Assembly: GCA_965661945.1 (NCBI GenBank)
Contig: CBFIFP010000007.1
Span: 74,321 to 138,320 of the forward strand
Source: JAJRPT01 sp965661945
Lineage (GTDB): Bacteria > Bacteroidota > Ignavibacteria > Kapaibacteriales > UBA2268
Length of the DNA: 64,000 nt
Reading direction: 5' to 3'
The notes under the pieces are model-generated. The model was not told where the DNA came from. It was given only the letters and a program-made list of their open reading frames with translations, and searched no databases. A program made the translations under genes and the position numbers. Shown piece by piece: positions 33,532 to 42,814 of the stretch. How positions within the stretch are numbered: position 1 is the first letter of the stretch; each line of letters starts with the position of its first letter.

Positions 33532-34249
33532 TAGATTTCACTTTAAGGAGATTTCTTCTACTAACGATTATGCAAAAGAGTTAATTAAAGATAATACTTA
33601 TGTTGCTATTACTGCGGATTTTCAATCTGATGGTAGAGGAAGAAATAGTAAAATATGGTTAGGGAATTATGCAGAAAATATATATTTTTCTTTAGGGATT
33701 AATCATAAATTAATAGATGCATTTAAAGTGCCTTCTATTTATCAAGCTCTTGGTTGTTTAGCTGTTTATTATGTTTTAGAAGAATTATTGCCCAATGAGT
33801 ATATTAAAATTAAATATCCAAATGACATTTATGTATTAGATACTACTTTTAAGAAAATTAGTGGAATTTTGGTAGAACATTCAAGTTCGGGTAAAAAAGC
33901 TGATTTTACAATCATTGGAATTGGATTAAACGTAAAACAAACCATTTTTGATTCTGAAATTAATCATAATGCTACATCTCTTTATAAAATTGGGATAGTG
34001 CCACCCTTAGAAAAAATCTATGAATTGCTGATTTTGAGTTTTGAAAGTCTTCTTAAAGTTAGTGAAAATGAAATATTTAAAAATTGGTATGAAAAACTTA
34101 ATATTAAAAATAAAGCAATTTTGGTTTCTGGAGATTTAAACAATTGGAAATTCCAATCCATTAACAGCGATTGCAGTCTAAACTTGATAAATAATAAGAG
34201 TGAATTAAAAAGAATTGATAACGGAGATACCATAAGATATGAATTATAA
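33524..34249 (+). CDS. birA: Biotin--[acetyl-CoA-carboxylase] ligase
   Basis: Attaches biotin to the carrier protein of acetyl-CoA carboxylase. It is 241 residues, with EISSTNDYAKELI, the biotinyl-AMP loop SDGRGRNSKIW, NIYFSLGI, KYPNDIYV with the conserved lysine, ISGILVEHSS and IIGIGLNV. There is no N-terminal winged helix, so it is the non-repressor (class I) type. It overlaps its neighbours on both sides. Confidence 0.93.
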   Translation: MINRFHFKEISSTNDYAKELIKDNTYVAITADFQSDGRGRNSKIWLGNYAENIYFSLGINHKLIDAFKVPSIYQALGCLAVYYVLEELLPNEYIKIKYPNDIYVLDTTFKKISGILVEHSSSGKKADFTIIGIGLNVKQTIFDSEINHNATSLYKIGIVPPLEKIYELLILSFESLLKVSENEIFKNWYEKLNIKNKAILVSGDLNNWKFQSINSDCSLNLINNKSELKRIDNGDTIRYEL

Positions 34250-34997
34250 CCTTTATGAAAGCCAGGGAATAATTATTTTTGAATTTGGTAATTCAAGATT
34301 AAAAATTGTTGCAGATGATGAATTGTTTTCAATAGACTATTCATTTTTAAATAATAATGATACTAATATTATTTTGAATCAAGTTAATTCAATATTAAAT
34401 AAATTAGAATATAAAAAAATCTATTATTCAACTGTAAATACAGTTTTAAGCAACTTTATTTCTTCACAAATAGAGATGGAAGATATTAATTACTTAATAG
34501 ATGACTTAATAATTGATTTTTCTGAAATTAAAGGTATTGGAATAGATAGAAAGCTCGGTTTGATTGCAGCCAACAAACTTTGTGGAAAAAATATACTAAC
34601 AATTGATTGTGGAACTGCCCAAACATATAACTTAGCTATTAAAAATAAATGCGAAGGGGGTTATATTACTCCTGGATTAAAAACAAGAATTTCTTCTATC
34701 TTTTCAAAAACCAATATAAAAGAAATAAAATCAAATGAATTTAATCTGGCAATTGGTAAAAATACAAAAGAAGCTATTTATAATGGCGTACTAATTGGAA
34801 TAATAGAAGAAATAAAGGGTATTATAATAAATTTAAAATCCTTTTATCCGGTTGATATTAAATGTATTATTACTGGTGGTAATAGTAATATAATTTTTAA
34901 TGCTTTGAATAAAAATGATTTTTCTTTAATTTTGCGTAATAATTTAGTAACTGACGGGATAAAAGTACTTTTATCTAATAAATATGATAAACAATAA
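34239..34997 (+). CDS. coaX: Type III pantothenate kinase
   Basis: Phosphorylates pantothenate, the first step of coenzyme A synthesis. It is 252 residues of the ASKHA fold, with FEFGNSRLKIV (phosphate 1), GIGIDRKLGLIAA, ILTIDCGTAQTYNLA (phosphate 2) and GGYITPGLKTR. The first motif reads FGNSR where many members have DxGNT; the usual aspartate is Glu here (FEFGNS). birA-coaX adjacency is common. It overlaps birA by 11 bases and the next gene by 14. Confidence 0.9.
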   Translation: MNYNLYESQGIIIFEFGNSRLKIVADDELFSIDYSFLNNNDTNIILNQVNSILNKLEYKKIYYSTVNTVLSNFISSQIEMEDINYLIDDLIIDFSEIKGIGIDRKLGLIAANKLCGKNILTIDCGTAQTYNLAIKNKCEGGYITPGLKTRISSIFSKTNIKEIKSNEFNLAIGKNTKEAIYNGVLIGIIEEIKGIIINLKSFYPVDIKCIITGGNSNIIFNALNKNDFSLILRNNLVTDGIKVLLSNKYDKQ

Positions 34998-35730
34998 AAA
35001 AGTTGTTGTTGTTCTTCCAGCTTATAATGCTGAAAAAACTCTTGAAATTACATATAACGAAATACCATTTGATATAGTTGATGAAGTTATATTGGTTGAT
35101 GACGCATCCAGAGATAATACCTCCCAATTGGCAAATAAACTTGGTGTTAATCATGTAATAAGACACGAGAGTAACAAAGGTTATGGTGGAAATCAAAAGA
35201 GTTGTTATAATAAGTCTTTAGAGATAAATGCAGATATTGTTATAATGGTTCACCCTGATTATCAATACACACCAAAACTTATTGCTTCTATGGCTTATTT
35301 AATTGCAAATGAAGTGTATGAGGTCGTTTTAGGTTCGAGAATATTGGGTAAAGGTGCCTTAAAAGGTGGTATGCCATATTATAAATATGTTGCAAATAGA
35401 TTTTTAACTTTATCTCAAAATATCTTAATAGGTCAAAAGCTTTCAGAATATCATACTGGATATCGAGCATTTTCTAAAAAAGTTTTGAAAGATATTAACT
35501 TTAATGCTAACTCTGATGATTTTGTTTTTGATAACCAAATGTTGTCCCAAATCTTTTGGGCTGGCTATGAGATTGCTGAAATTACATGTCCTACAAAATA
35601 TTTTGAAGAGGCATCATCAATTAATATTCCAAGAAGTATAAAATACGGATTTGGAGTTTTAGGAGTTAGTTTTAGACATTTTCTTCAAAGAATTGGATTC
35701 CCTAAATCAAAGATTTATAAGAAATCTTAA
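34984..35730 (+). CDS. Family 2 glycosyltransferase, dolichol-phosphate mannose synthase-like
   Basis: A 248-residue soluble GT-A enzyme with VVVLPAYNAEKTLE, ILVDDASRDNTSQLA, HESNKGYGGNQKSCYN and HPDYQYTPKLI. The metal-binding DXD is replaced by HPDYQ, a pattern common in this subgroup. LGSRILGKGALKGGMPYYKY and SEYHTGYRAFSKKVL are also typical of DPM1-like enzymes that transfer sugars to polyprenyl phosphate. There are no C-terminal membrane helices. It is the last gene of the overlapping operon; the link to biotin and CoA genes is probably only positional. Confidence 0.85.
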   Translation: MINNKKVVVVLPAYNAEKTLEITYNEIPFDIVDEVILVDDASRDNTSQLANKLGVNHVIRHESNKGYGGNQKSCYNKSLEINADIVIMVHPDYQYTPKLIASMAYLIANEVYEVVLGSRILGKGALKGGMPYYKYVANRFLTLSQNILIGQKLSEYHTGYRAFSKKVLKDINFNANSDDFVFDNQMLSQIFWAGYEIAEITCPTKYFEEASSINIPRSIKYGFGVLGVSFRHFLQRIGFPKSKIYKKS

Positions 35731-35780
35731 ATAAATAATAAAAAATCATTTATAGTATTGTTTGCAAAATAGTTGTGATA

Positions 35781-37253
35781 TTATTTGTGTAATTTTACTA
35801 TTCCATTAAAAGTTGTAACTCCAAGTAAATCGTTATTGTCTTTTAATATTTTATTTATATAAAATCTTCCTTCAGGGTTTTCTCCATATTGTTCATTAAT
35901 ATTAACCCATGTGGTTCCACCATCATCAGAGAAATATCTAATACCGTTTGAATTTGTTACGAGTATCCTTCCATTATTTAAACTTGCAGAAACATACATA
36001 GCTCCGAATTGTTTATCCTGCCAAGTCTTTCCAAAATCATTTGAAAACGATATGTAATAATCAAGCGGATTATATGCAACTAATATATTGTCTTCAACAA
36101 AAAATCTGTTTTTTTGAAATCTGTTCTTATAAAGTGAATCATTCAATACATTCCAAGTTTCTGAAAAATCATCTGAAGTATAAATTCCAGTTAAATTTGT
36201 TAATAAGTAAAGTTTTTCATTATCATATACATTTTTAATATTCGAAGAAGGAACTGGAATAATATAATCTTCAAACCCAGTGTCTGTTAATTTATAAATA
36301 CCAGTAGATAATCCAGCTTGAGAAAAGAAAATTTCGTCTCCTACTTTTTGCAAAACTAAAATGGGATTACTTGAGTTACTTTTATATACACTTTCCCAAT
36401 TCTCACCTAAATTTGTACTTTTAAATATCTCACCAAATTTTGTTCCTACATATAGATTATTACCATTTCGTTCAAATTTAATAATTTCTTGAAATGGTAC
36501 ATTTAAATTTGACTTTACCCAGTTTAACCCAAAATCTGAAGAAATATAGAGACCTTTGTTTGTTCCAATAAAACAAAAATCTTTATACATTTTAACAACA
36601 TTATTTAAACTACTATCTAAGCCAATTCCATTTACTCTTAGCTCAAAAGTTTTTCCAGCGTCGAATGAAAAATAAATTCCATAATTTCTAAAACCAGATG
36701 GTTTAAATTTATTATCTATCCCAATATCAGATAACATAATTGTATCACCAATTGTTTCTAAATGCCTCATATAACTTAATCTATAATCTTCAATATTAAT
36801 TGTATCCCAATTTTGACCATAATCAGTAGATTTTAATAATCCTGCAGAGGCTAATAGATAGTAGTTATTATTTGCAATATTAAAATTATGACTAGAAGTT
36901 GTACTTGAATTTTCTAGTATAGTTTCCCAATTTCTTCCTTTATCAATACTTTTGTATAAACCTCCTAAATATTTTTTATATAATCCAGAATAAGTAATAA
37001 AAAGAGTATCTTCATATCCATAAAATCTATTCATTAGCCCAATAGAATCTAAACCAGAAGCATTTATTTTTTCCCAATTGTTACCTTTGTTTATGCTTGT
37101 ATAAAATTCTATCCCTTTTGAAAACATGTAGTAATCCCCATTAGTATAAATATTATTTATACTGATTATTCCATTTGGAGTATTTTTAGGTTCCCATTTT
37201 GCTTTAAGTTGAAAACAAGAAAATAATAATATTAAAACAATTAATTTTTTCAT
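35781..37253 (-). CDS. BNR/YCF48-like repeat protein, module copy 3, without sorting domain
   Basis: A 490-residue paralogue of the proteins at 4420 and 7803. It has the signal peptide KKLIVLILLFSCFQLKA and Asp-box repeats (SINKGNNWE, SIDKGRNWE, STDYGQNWD, SSDFGLNWV, STNLGENWE, SNDFGKTWQ, SDDGGTTWV). The phrase LDSIGLMNRFYGYEDTLF corresponds to IDSIGLIHKFYCFKDTIY of copy 2. It stops at GIVKLHK, where the other copies continue GIYKLPLSELGITLS into the sorting domain. No remnant of that domain was seen downstream, so this copy may stay periplasmic or be a truncated relic. Confidence 0.8.
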   Translation of the reverse strand: MKKLIVLILLFSCFQLKAKWEPKNTPNGIISINNIYTNGDYYMFSKGIEFYTSINKGNNWEKINASGLDSIGLMNRFYGYEDTLFITYSGLYKKYLGGLYKSIDKGRNWETILENSSTTSSHNFNIANNNYYLLASAGLLKSTDYGQNWDTINIEDYRLSYMRHLETIGDTIMLSDIGIDNKFKPSGFRNYGIYFSFDAGKTFELRVNGIGLDSSLNNVVKMYKDFCFIGTNKGLYISSDFGLNWVKSNLNVPFQEIIKFERNGNNLYVGTKFGEIFKSTNLGENWESVYKSNSSNPILVLQKVGDEIFFSQAGLSTGIYKLTDTGFEDYIIPVPSSNIKNVYDNEKLYLLTNLTGIYTSDDFSETWNVLNDSLYKNRFQKNRFFVEDNILVAYNPLDYYISFSNDFGKTWQDKQFGAMYVSASLNNGRILVTNSNGIRYFSDDGGTTWVNINEQYGENPEGRFYINKILKDNNDLLGVTTFNGIVKLHK

Positions 37254-37287
37254 TTTTATATTCTATTTTTAATTAAAAAAATAAATT

Positions 37288-37309
37288 GAACCTGCTTTAC
37301 AACAGGTTC
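37288..37309 (-). promoter_or_regulatory. Intercistronic hairpin, module copy 3
   Basis: GAACCTG and CAGGTTC pair around an 8-base loop, 12 bases downstream of the cysteine-rich gene stop on the minus strand, followed by an AT-rich stretch with T runs. It occupies the same place as the hairpins of copies 1 and 2 but shares no sequence with them. Confidence 0.55.
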
Positions 37310-37320
37310 ATTAAAACTTA

Positions 37321-37983
37321 TTACGGATGACATTCCGTTATTCGCATAAAACATTCTCCAAAATTATGATATCCATATAATGGACATTCTTTCCATGGTA
37401 TTTCAGAAAGTTCGGGCATTATTTCAGCAGATACCACTTCGCTTATAAACTCTGGTGGATTCAAATCAGTTCTCAAACAATACCTTATTTTTACCTCGCA
37501 ATATCTATCTCTATAACATGGTTCAACTGCATCTACTATAACTGTATCTCCTTGGTAGTACACATAATCTTTAAATTCGAAATAGCAAAAATAATTGTCA
37601 ACTGTTACAATCAATGTATCAACTTCAGTTTCTGGTGGTTCAGGTTTGCAAGGTGGAGCTGTTGTCCAAGTACAGAGGTAAGTAAAAATGAAATGTGCAC
37701 TTGAAACATGCTGATATATATAATCAATAACTTCATCAGAAATTCCACAATTAGGATTATCTGGATGTGCTCTAATTCTCCAAGGATGTAAATCTATTTC
37801 ACCTGGATGAGTGGGAACACATTTTACACAAATTTCTACAAGATAATCACACCCATTCCCACCTGGAACAGTATGTGTAACCATTGTAAATCCACTAGGA
37901 CAAGTGTATTGTCCTTTACTTTCAACATTTGACATAACCAATAATGTGAAAGTAACTAAAAAACCTAAAAAAACTCTTTTCAT
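37321..37983 (-). CDS. Secreted cysteine-rich protein, module copy 3
   Basis: A 220-residue protein with the signal peptide MKRVFLGFLVTFTLLVMSNV and the same cysteine framework as copy 1: TCPSGFT, NGCDYLVEICVKC, then THPGE, APPCKPE, EPCYRDRYC followed by RYC, and a final ECFMRITEC. It is the most complete relative of the 212-residue protein at 3717 and shows which spacings are conserved. The family is not recognised. It is followed by the BNR paralogue, as in the other modules. Confidence 0.74.
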   Translation of the reverse strand: MKRVFLGFLVTFTLLVMSNVESKGQYTCPSGFTMVTHTVPGGNGCDYLVEICVKCVPTHPGEIDLHPWRIRAHPDNPNCGISDEVIDYIYQHVSSAHFIFTYLCTWTTAPPCKPEPPETEVDTLIVTVDNYFCYFEFKDYVYYQGDTVIVDAVEPCYRDRYCEVKIRYCLRTDLNPPEFISEVVSAEIMPELSEIPWKECPLYGYHNFGECFMRITECHP

Positions 37984-38312
37984 AATTTAACCTTTTGATT
38001 TCGATTTAAGAATATTTAATTAAATTTCCCCCAAAAATTTTCTTTATGCTTTAAGAAATTAAATAAATATTTTAACGCCGAAATTTCTGTTTTTTAAATT
38101 ATAAATGTCCCACGTTGATAGATTTGTTTGTATGATTTTATAGTTATTTTCTTTGTTTTCTGATGTATTTTCACAAGTTAGATTGGTTGCGACACACAAA
38201 TATATCGTTATTTATATATATATATATATAAGAATTTAGGGCGATATATTGAATTTGTGTTTGCATTTTAACGTCGCATTTTTTCTAAAAGTTTTTTTGT
38301 TTTTGAATCTTT
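37984..38312 (-). other. Conserved module leader, copy 3
   Basis: The reverse complement aligns with the leaders at 3331 and 6746 from ATTCAAAAACAAAAAA through the TA tract to the ATG of the cysteine-rich gene, with much more divergence. Arms still pair (TGCGAC with GTCGCA, and AATATATCG with CGATATATT). A 46-codon frame from a TTG at 38199 to a stop at 38061 keeps the pattern ATNLTCEN, LSTWDIYNL. In this copy a TAA two codons before the ACG-ATA-TAT-TTG segment rules out a longer N-terminus. Confidence 0.65.
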
Positions 38313-38880
38313 AAGAGTACAATATAATTCAAATTATTTATTTATACAAATTTTTTTTATCTTCAGAATTGCAGATTTGTGCGGATTAGGCAGATTTTCC
38401 GGATTGGGAGTGTGCATTTTTGGGTTTGGTTGGGGATTAGAACCTTCCGAAGGGTTTGGTACGCTTGGAAGGTTTTAATTTTTTTTGTTCAACTGCTGCG
38501 CAGCTGCGGGGGCTGGGGTGGTTCTTGTTTGCTATTAACGTTGAACTTCTCCGAAGTTCTAATACATTTATTTACAATGTGTTACAGATATTTATTGTTT
38601 TTTACTTCGGAGAAGTAATATGTTAATAGAAAACTAAATTCATACATCGAACCACAATTTACCCAAACGGTGTCGCACCTTGATTTTTTTGCTATATACG
38701 TATGAATCCGAGGGATTCAAGGAATTTGAATGATTGGCTAAAGCCATAATAATATTAGGATTCTGCGATAGGACTAAAGCCCTATCCTATTTATATATGA
38801 ATGTGTTGTGTTGTTTTTGGTGAGGTCATTTCGACTTCGCTCAATGACTGTAGTTCTTAATATCCTGCATTTTCAATCTC
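38313..38880. repeat. Intergenic stretch with a cluster of short inverted repeats
   Basis: I see no convincing gene in these 570 bases; the 79-codon frame at 38379-38618 has the composition of non-coding DNA. It holds at least six small hairpins of different sequence. Among them are AACCTTCC...GGAAGGTT near 38451, ACTTCTCCGAAGT near 38545 with its counterpart ACTTCGGAGAAGT near 38602, GAATCC-GAGG-GATTC near 38704, TGGCTAAAGCCA near 38735, and GATAGG...CCCTATC near 38768. A TTCGACTTCGCTCA element lies at about 38828. Confidence 0.55.
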
Positions 38881-40839
38881 TTAATTCCACCAATTATTAA
38901 ATTCTAATTCTGCTTTTAGTTTTTCTGCTGAATTTTTATACAAGATTGCTTCGCTTGGGGATTCGTTTTCTAAAAGTATCGCTATGTTGCTTATTGTTAG
39001 AAGGCGTAATTCTAATGGTAATTTGATTGCTAAATCTGCGGCTTTTCTTAGATACTTTGCAGCTCTGGAGATATGACCTTGTTTATTATGTAGTGCAGCA
39101 TTTATATTTAGAATAATACACTCCAATGAGTTATCCTCTAAATCTGAAATAAGTTTTTCTGCTTGGCTTATGTGATTTTTAGCGCTAATAAAGTCTCCTT
39201 CATTTATCTCTAATTTTGAAGTCATTAATAATAGTAAAGATAATTCTTTTTTTGTTAAATATTCCTTCTCATTTTTAATAAAGTCATTACTTAGTTGTAT
39301 TGATTTAGCATATTCACCTTTAAAATAATCTCTTACTAAGTATTTTCTTAAATCGGAAAATGACATCATTCCACCAATACCATTTGAAGCTCCTAACACA
39401 TTATTACCTGAACTGGCTTCTGAACTTTCCTGGTTAGTAGGTTCACTTGAATTTCCAACACCAACGATACTTAGAAGCTCTTTATCCCCTGTTTTATTAG
39501 CAACTTCTCTAATATCATTCATTGTGCTTTCAACCTGCTCTTGGTCTCCTAATGCTTGAGAATATGAAATAATATTTGCCAATATTTCCTTTTTTTCTTC
39601 AGGATTATCAATATTAACAAGTTGCTTTCTTAAAAAGTTAGAAATTAAACTTTGTATGTGTCGTTTTTCTTCATATTCTAAGTATTCTTTAAAATAATTA
39701 AAATAAAATATTTGATTAAACTGATAAATTGTCGTTATTACGCCATATCTTTTAAAGCTTCCAACACTTTTAATTATCTTAATTTTGTTCTGAATTGATT
39801 TCAATATTCTAATAATATTTAAAATATCTTTATTTAAAATATCTGTAAGTAAAATAGCAGAAAACTCATTTCCTTCTTGTGCTGCTGAGGCAAGTAAATC
39901 CTTCTCTTCTAAAGTTAAATCATTTAATGATGATGCTAATGCAACCCTAGAACTAGTAGGAACAAATTCTGACTCCAAATTTAAAATTAAATCGCCGTTT
40001 TTATCAAAAACTTTTACACTATTGAAATAATCATAAAATTCAAATAATTCGCCAGCGTTGCCTAAAGTTTTTTCATATATCCAGCTATCAAACTCATCGT
40101 TTGATTTATAATTTTTTACATATACTTCGGAAAGTTTACAAACATCATCTTTTGTAAAATTCTTTATTTCAATCTTATCTAAATCACCTGCTTCAGCAAG
40201 AAAATGATAAAATGGTATTTCAGGTGAGATAACTTCGCTTTCTCTATAGGCGATAACCAATAGAATATTTAATTTGGAGATTTTATTTTTTAATTTCAAC
40301 ATAAACTCAACCGACGAGCTATCAATATACTGCATATTATCCATAAAAATAACCATTGGTTGTTTCTCAGCTTTTAAAGAAAAAGCATTAATTAATTCAT
40401 CAGCTCTATTTTCTTCAATTTCGATTGCTTCGTTAGATTTTGCTGTTTTATATTGTCTCCAATCTCTTGATAACTCTTTAGCCGCATAAAAAACATCACC
40501 AACAAAAGGTAAAGCAGTTAGTGCGGTCAGACTCATATTCATAGCAAGTTGTTTTTTTGCTGTAATATTTTTGCTTTCCAGAATAACCTCTAATGCTTTT
40601 GCAAATGGTTTTAGTGGTTGTAAGTTATGAGTATTTACGCTCCCAATAGGAACATCATTTTGTACATAAACATTTAATATTCTATCTTCACCAGTACTAC
40701 AATTTTGTATCATTTGCTTGAGTAGATAAGACTTCCCTACACCGCTCTCACCCGAGATTAGTAAAATTCCACCTTGTGAGTTTTGAGTGAGTATTTTTAA
40801 TTCATTAAAAAATGAAATATATTTTTTATTAACTTCCAT
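38881..40839 (-). CDS. STAND-like P-loop ATPase with C-terminal helical (TPR-like) repeats
   Basis: A 652-residue cytoplasmic protein. It has Walker A GESGVGKS (30-37) and Walker B VIFMDN (162-168), followed by a conserved arginine stretch (VIAYRESEV), typical of AAA_16/STAND signalling ATPases. A winged-helix-like middle (about 290-410) follows, and residues 490-650 form paired helices resembling TPRs (for example LLLLMTSKLEINEGDFISAK). No DNA-binding or enzymatic effector domain is visible, unlike MalT-type or cyclase-linked relatives. It starts immediately after the stop of the secreted-protein gene, so the two are cotranscribed. Confidence 0.72.
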   Translation of the reverse strand: MEVNKKYISFFNELKILTQNSQGGILLISGESGVGKSYLLKQMIQNCSTGEDRILNVYVQNDVPIGSVNTHNLQPLKPFAKALEVILESKNITAKKQLAMNMSLTALTALPFVGDVFYAAKELSRDWRQYKTAKSNEAIEIEENRADELINAFSLKAEKQPMVIFMDNMQYIDSSSVEFMLKLKNKISKLNILLVIAYRESEVISPEIPFYHFLAEAGDLDKIEIKNFTKDDVCKLSEVYVKNYKSNDEFDSWIYEKTLGNAGELFEFYDYFNSVKVFDKNGDLILNLESEFVPTSSRVALASSLNDLTLEEKDLLASAAQEGNEFSAILLTDILNKDILNIIRILKSIQNKIKIIKSVGSFKRYGVITTIYQFNQIFYFNYFKEYLEYEEKRHIQSLISNFLRKQLVNIDNPEEKKEILANIISYSQALGDQEQVESTMNDIREVANKTGDKELLSIVGVGNSSEPTNQESSEASSGNNVLGASNGIGGMMSFSDLRKYLVRDYFKGEYAKSIQLSNDFIKNEKEYLTKKELSLLLLMTSKLEINEGDFISAKNHISQAEKLISDLEDNSLECIILNINAALHNKQGHISRAAKYLRKAADLAIKLPLELRLLTISNIAILLENESPSEAILYKNSAEKLKAELEFNNWWN

Positions 40840-42108
40840 TTATTCTAATATTATTTTTTCAATAAGTTCAAATTTACCATTATTTTTCTTCAAAACTAAA
40901 TATCGACCTTTTTTTAATCTTGATAACATATCATAATCGTAGTAACTGTAATCATCTAAAGAAAATAAAATTTTAGTATTATCTAAAACTTCTTCAATTT
41001 TTACTGACAAAGCAAAATTAAATAACTCGTTGTAATAAAATTCATCAACAGAATCCAACAAATCTATAATATTCTTCATGTTTGAAATATCATTATCTAA
41101 ATCACCTTCAATAGTTTCTGCAACTCCAATAGTGTAAGTAAAAACTAGAGTATCATTTAAACCTAAATCAACTGGACCTACTCCTGCTATCGCTCTGATA
41201 TCAGTATTATTCAGCTCAACATTTTCGTACTGCAAAGATTTATAAATATCATTATCTACAAGTAAAACATCAGGATGCAAAATATTATAATTAACATTTT
41301 GGAGTTGATTTCGCTTTTTAATTACATAATTACCATTTTCAATTAAGTTTTTTTGCAGATATTTAAAGCCAAGATAGTAATTTTTTGATAGAACTTTAGG
41401 AGAATAAAAAATCAATTTATCGTCAACATTAATTCCAAAATCATTTCTCATATTTTGAAATTCTAAATCTACTTGGCTGATATCTGGGTCTAAGTAAGCC
41501 GAAAAATAACAATCTTTTAGGGTAATATCACTTCTGTTAATTATTTTAGTTTCAACAATTATAAATGGTTTATCTTTAAAATTTAATATTCTTTGGTGGT
41601 ATTCTAATTTAACATCACCTAATTTATCGTTTGTTACTGTAAATAAATCATTTTCAGATTGTATAAAAGGCGATATTAAATTATTAGATTTTCTGGATTC
41701 ATTATCTTCCAGATAAATACCAGGTAAATCATCAGCATATAAAAACAAAGGGTAATAATAATCACTTATATAAGATTCGCCAGTTTCTTTATCAACATAT
41801 TTAGATTGATAAATATTATATTTTTCTGATACTTCGCCTCCAACACTTCCAATTTTAAATGAATATTTTCCCTCTTTTTCTGAAAAAGAATTAAAAACTT
41901 CACCCGTTGCTGAGTTCCTGCCTGCAAATATTACTCCTAAAGAATGAATCAAATTATCATCGGCACCTATTGGGTATCGAAAATAACCTTTAATTGAATC
42001 ATGTCCTATAACTGTTTGATTATTAGCTTTGTACTCAAATTCACCATTATTTTCAATGATGGTTTGCTGCGAAACTAATAAATTAAAAATCATCAATAAT
42101 ATCAACAT
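40840..42108 (-). CDS. Secreted protein of unknown function, possible divergent type IX cargo
   Basis: A 422-residue protein with a short signal peptide (MLILLMIFNLLVSQQ). The rest is beta-rich, with phrases such as NGEFEYKANNQTVIGHDSIK, FKDKPFIIVETKIINRSD and GPVDLGLNDTLVFTYTIGVA. The last 55 residues end LKKGRYLVLKKNNGKFELIE plus KIILE, resembling the final strands of a type IX sorting domain. No known family was recognised. Its stop codon abuts the ATG of the downstream ATPase gene. Confidence 0.6.
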   Translation of the reverse strand: MLILLMIFNLLVSQQTIIENNGEFEYKANNQTVIGHDSIKGYFRYPIGADDNLIHSLGVIFAGRNSATGEVFNSFSEKEGKYSFKIGSVGGEVSEKYNIYQSKYVDKETGESYISDYYYPLFLYADDLPGIYLEDNESRKSNNLISPFIQSENDLFTVTNDKLGDVKLEYHQRILNFKDKPFIIVETKIINRSDITLKDCYFSAYLDPDISQVDLEFQNMRNDFGINVDDKLIFYSPKVLSKNYYLGFKYLQKNLIENGNYVIKKRNQLQNVNYNILHPDVLLVDNDIYKSLQYENVELNNTDIRAIAGVGPVDLGLNDTLVFTYTIGVAETIEGDLDNDISNMKNIIDLLDSVDEFYYNELFNFALSVKIEEVLDNTKILFSLDDYSYYDYDMLSRLKKGRYLVLKKNNGKFELIEKIILE

Positions 42109-42159
42109 ATTTTTTTAATTTTGTTTTATATATTTGCAAAATAATAAAAATTTTTTAAA

Positions 42160-42759
42160 ATGAGTTATAATTATATTTTCGTTGGCTTAGGAAACATAGG
42201 TGAAAAATACAGATCTACCCGCCACAATATTGGATGGCTTTTAATGGAAAAAATAGCAACTAAGCACAACTTAACATTTAAAACGGGTAAAGGGGATTTT
42301 TATTTCGCTGAAAACACGTTATTTGGAAAAAAAATATTGTATGTTCTTCCAACAACTTATATGAATAACTCTGGCAAAGCAATAAAGCAAATTCTAAGTA
42401 TGCACAAAATAGACCCTAAGAATGTTTGCGTATTTGTTGACGAATATAATTTTCCTATCGGCAAACTTCACATTAAAAGGACCGGTTCTGATGGTGGGCA
42501 CAATGGATTATTTTCAGTAATTACAGAGTTAGAAACAAGAGAGTTTATGCGTTTGCGTCTTGGAATTGACAAAAAATTCGGACCAGGAGAACTTGTGGAT
42601 TATGTTTTAAGTAACTTCTCAGAAGATGAAGTGCCTAAAATAGACCAAATGTTAGATAATGCTTTAATAGCGGTAGAACATCTTATCAAAGCAGGTTTTG
42701 AACGGGCTATGAGCGATATTAATAGCGAAAAACTTTTTATTTCATTAGATAAAAAGTAG
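42160..42759 (+). CDS. pth: Peptidyl-tRNA hydrolase
   Basis: Rescues tRNA from prematurely released peptidyl-tRNA. It is 199 residues, with the signature VGLGNIGEKYRSTRHNIGW (catalytic histidine in RHN), PTTYMNNSGKAI, VDEYNFPIGKLHIKRTGSDG followed by GHNGL, and LRLGIDKKF. The usual DDLDLP loop reads DEYNFPIG. It is a standalone gene reading divergently from the secreted-protein gene. Confidence 0.95.
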   Translation: MSYNYIFVGLGNIGEKYRSTRHNIGWLLMEKIATKHNLTFKTGKGDFYFAENTLFGKKILYVLPTTYMNNSGKAIKQILSMHKIDPKNVCVFVDEYNFPIGKLHIKRTGSDGGHNGLFSVITELETREFMRLRLGIDKKFGPGELVDYVLSNFSEDEVPKIDQMLDNALIAVEHLIKAGFERAMSDINSEKLFISLDKK

Positions 42760-42814
42760 TTCATATAATTGAAAATTTTAAATTGCTCTTTGTCTCGATA
42801 ATTTTTTCTTTTTT

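Noticed and set aside
38379..38618. A 79-codon frame in the gene-free stretch before the STAND ATPase gene
   Set aside because: Its composition (runs of Trp, Arg, Phe and Leu from hairpin sequences), lack of a ribosome binding site and overlap with several palindromes indicate non-coding DNA.
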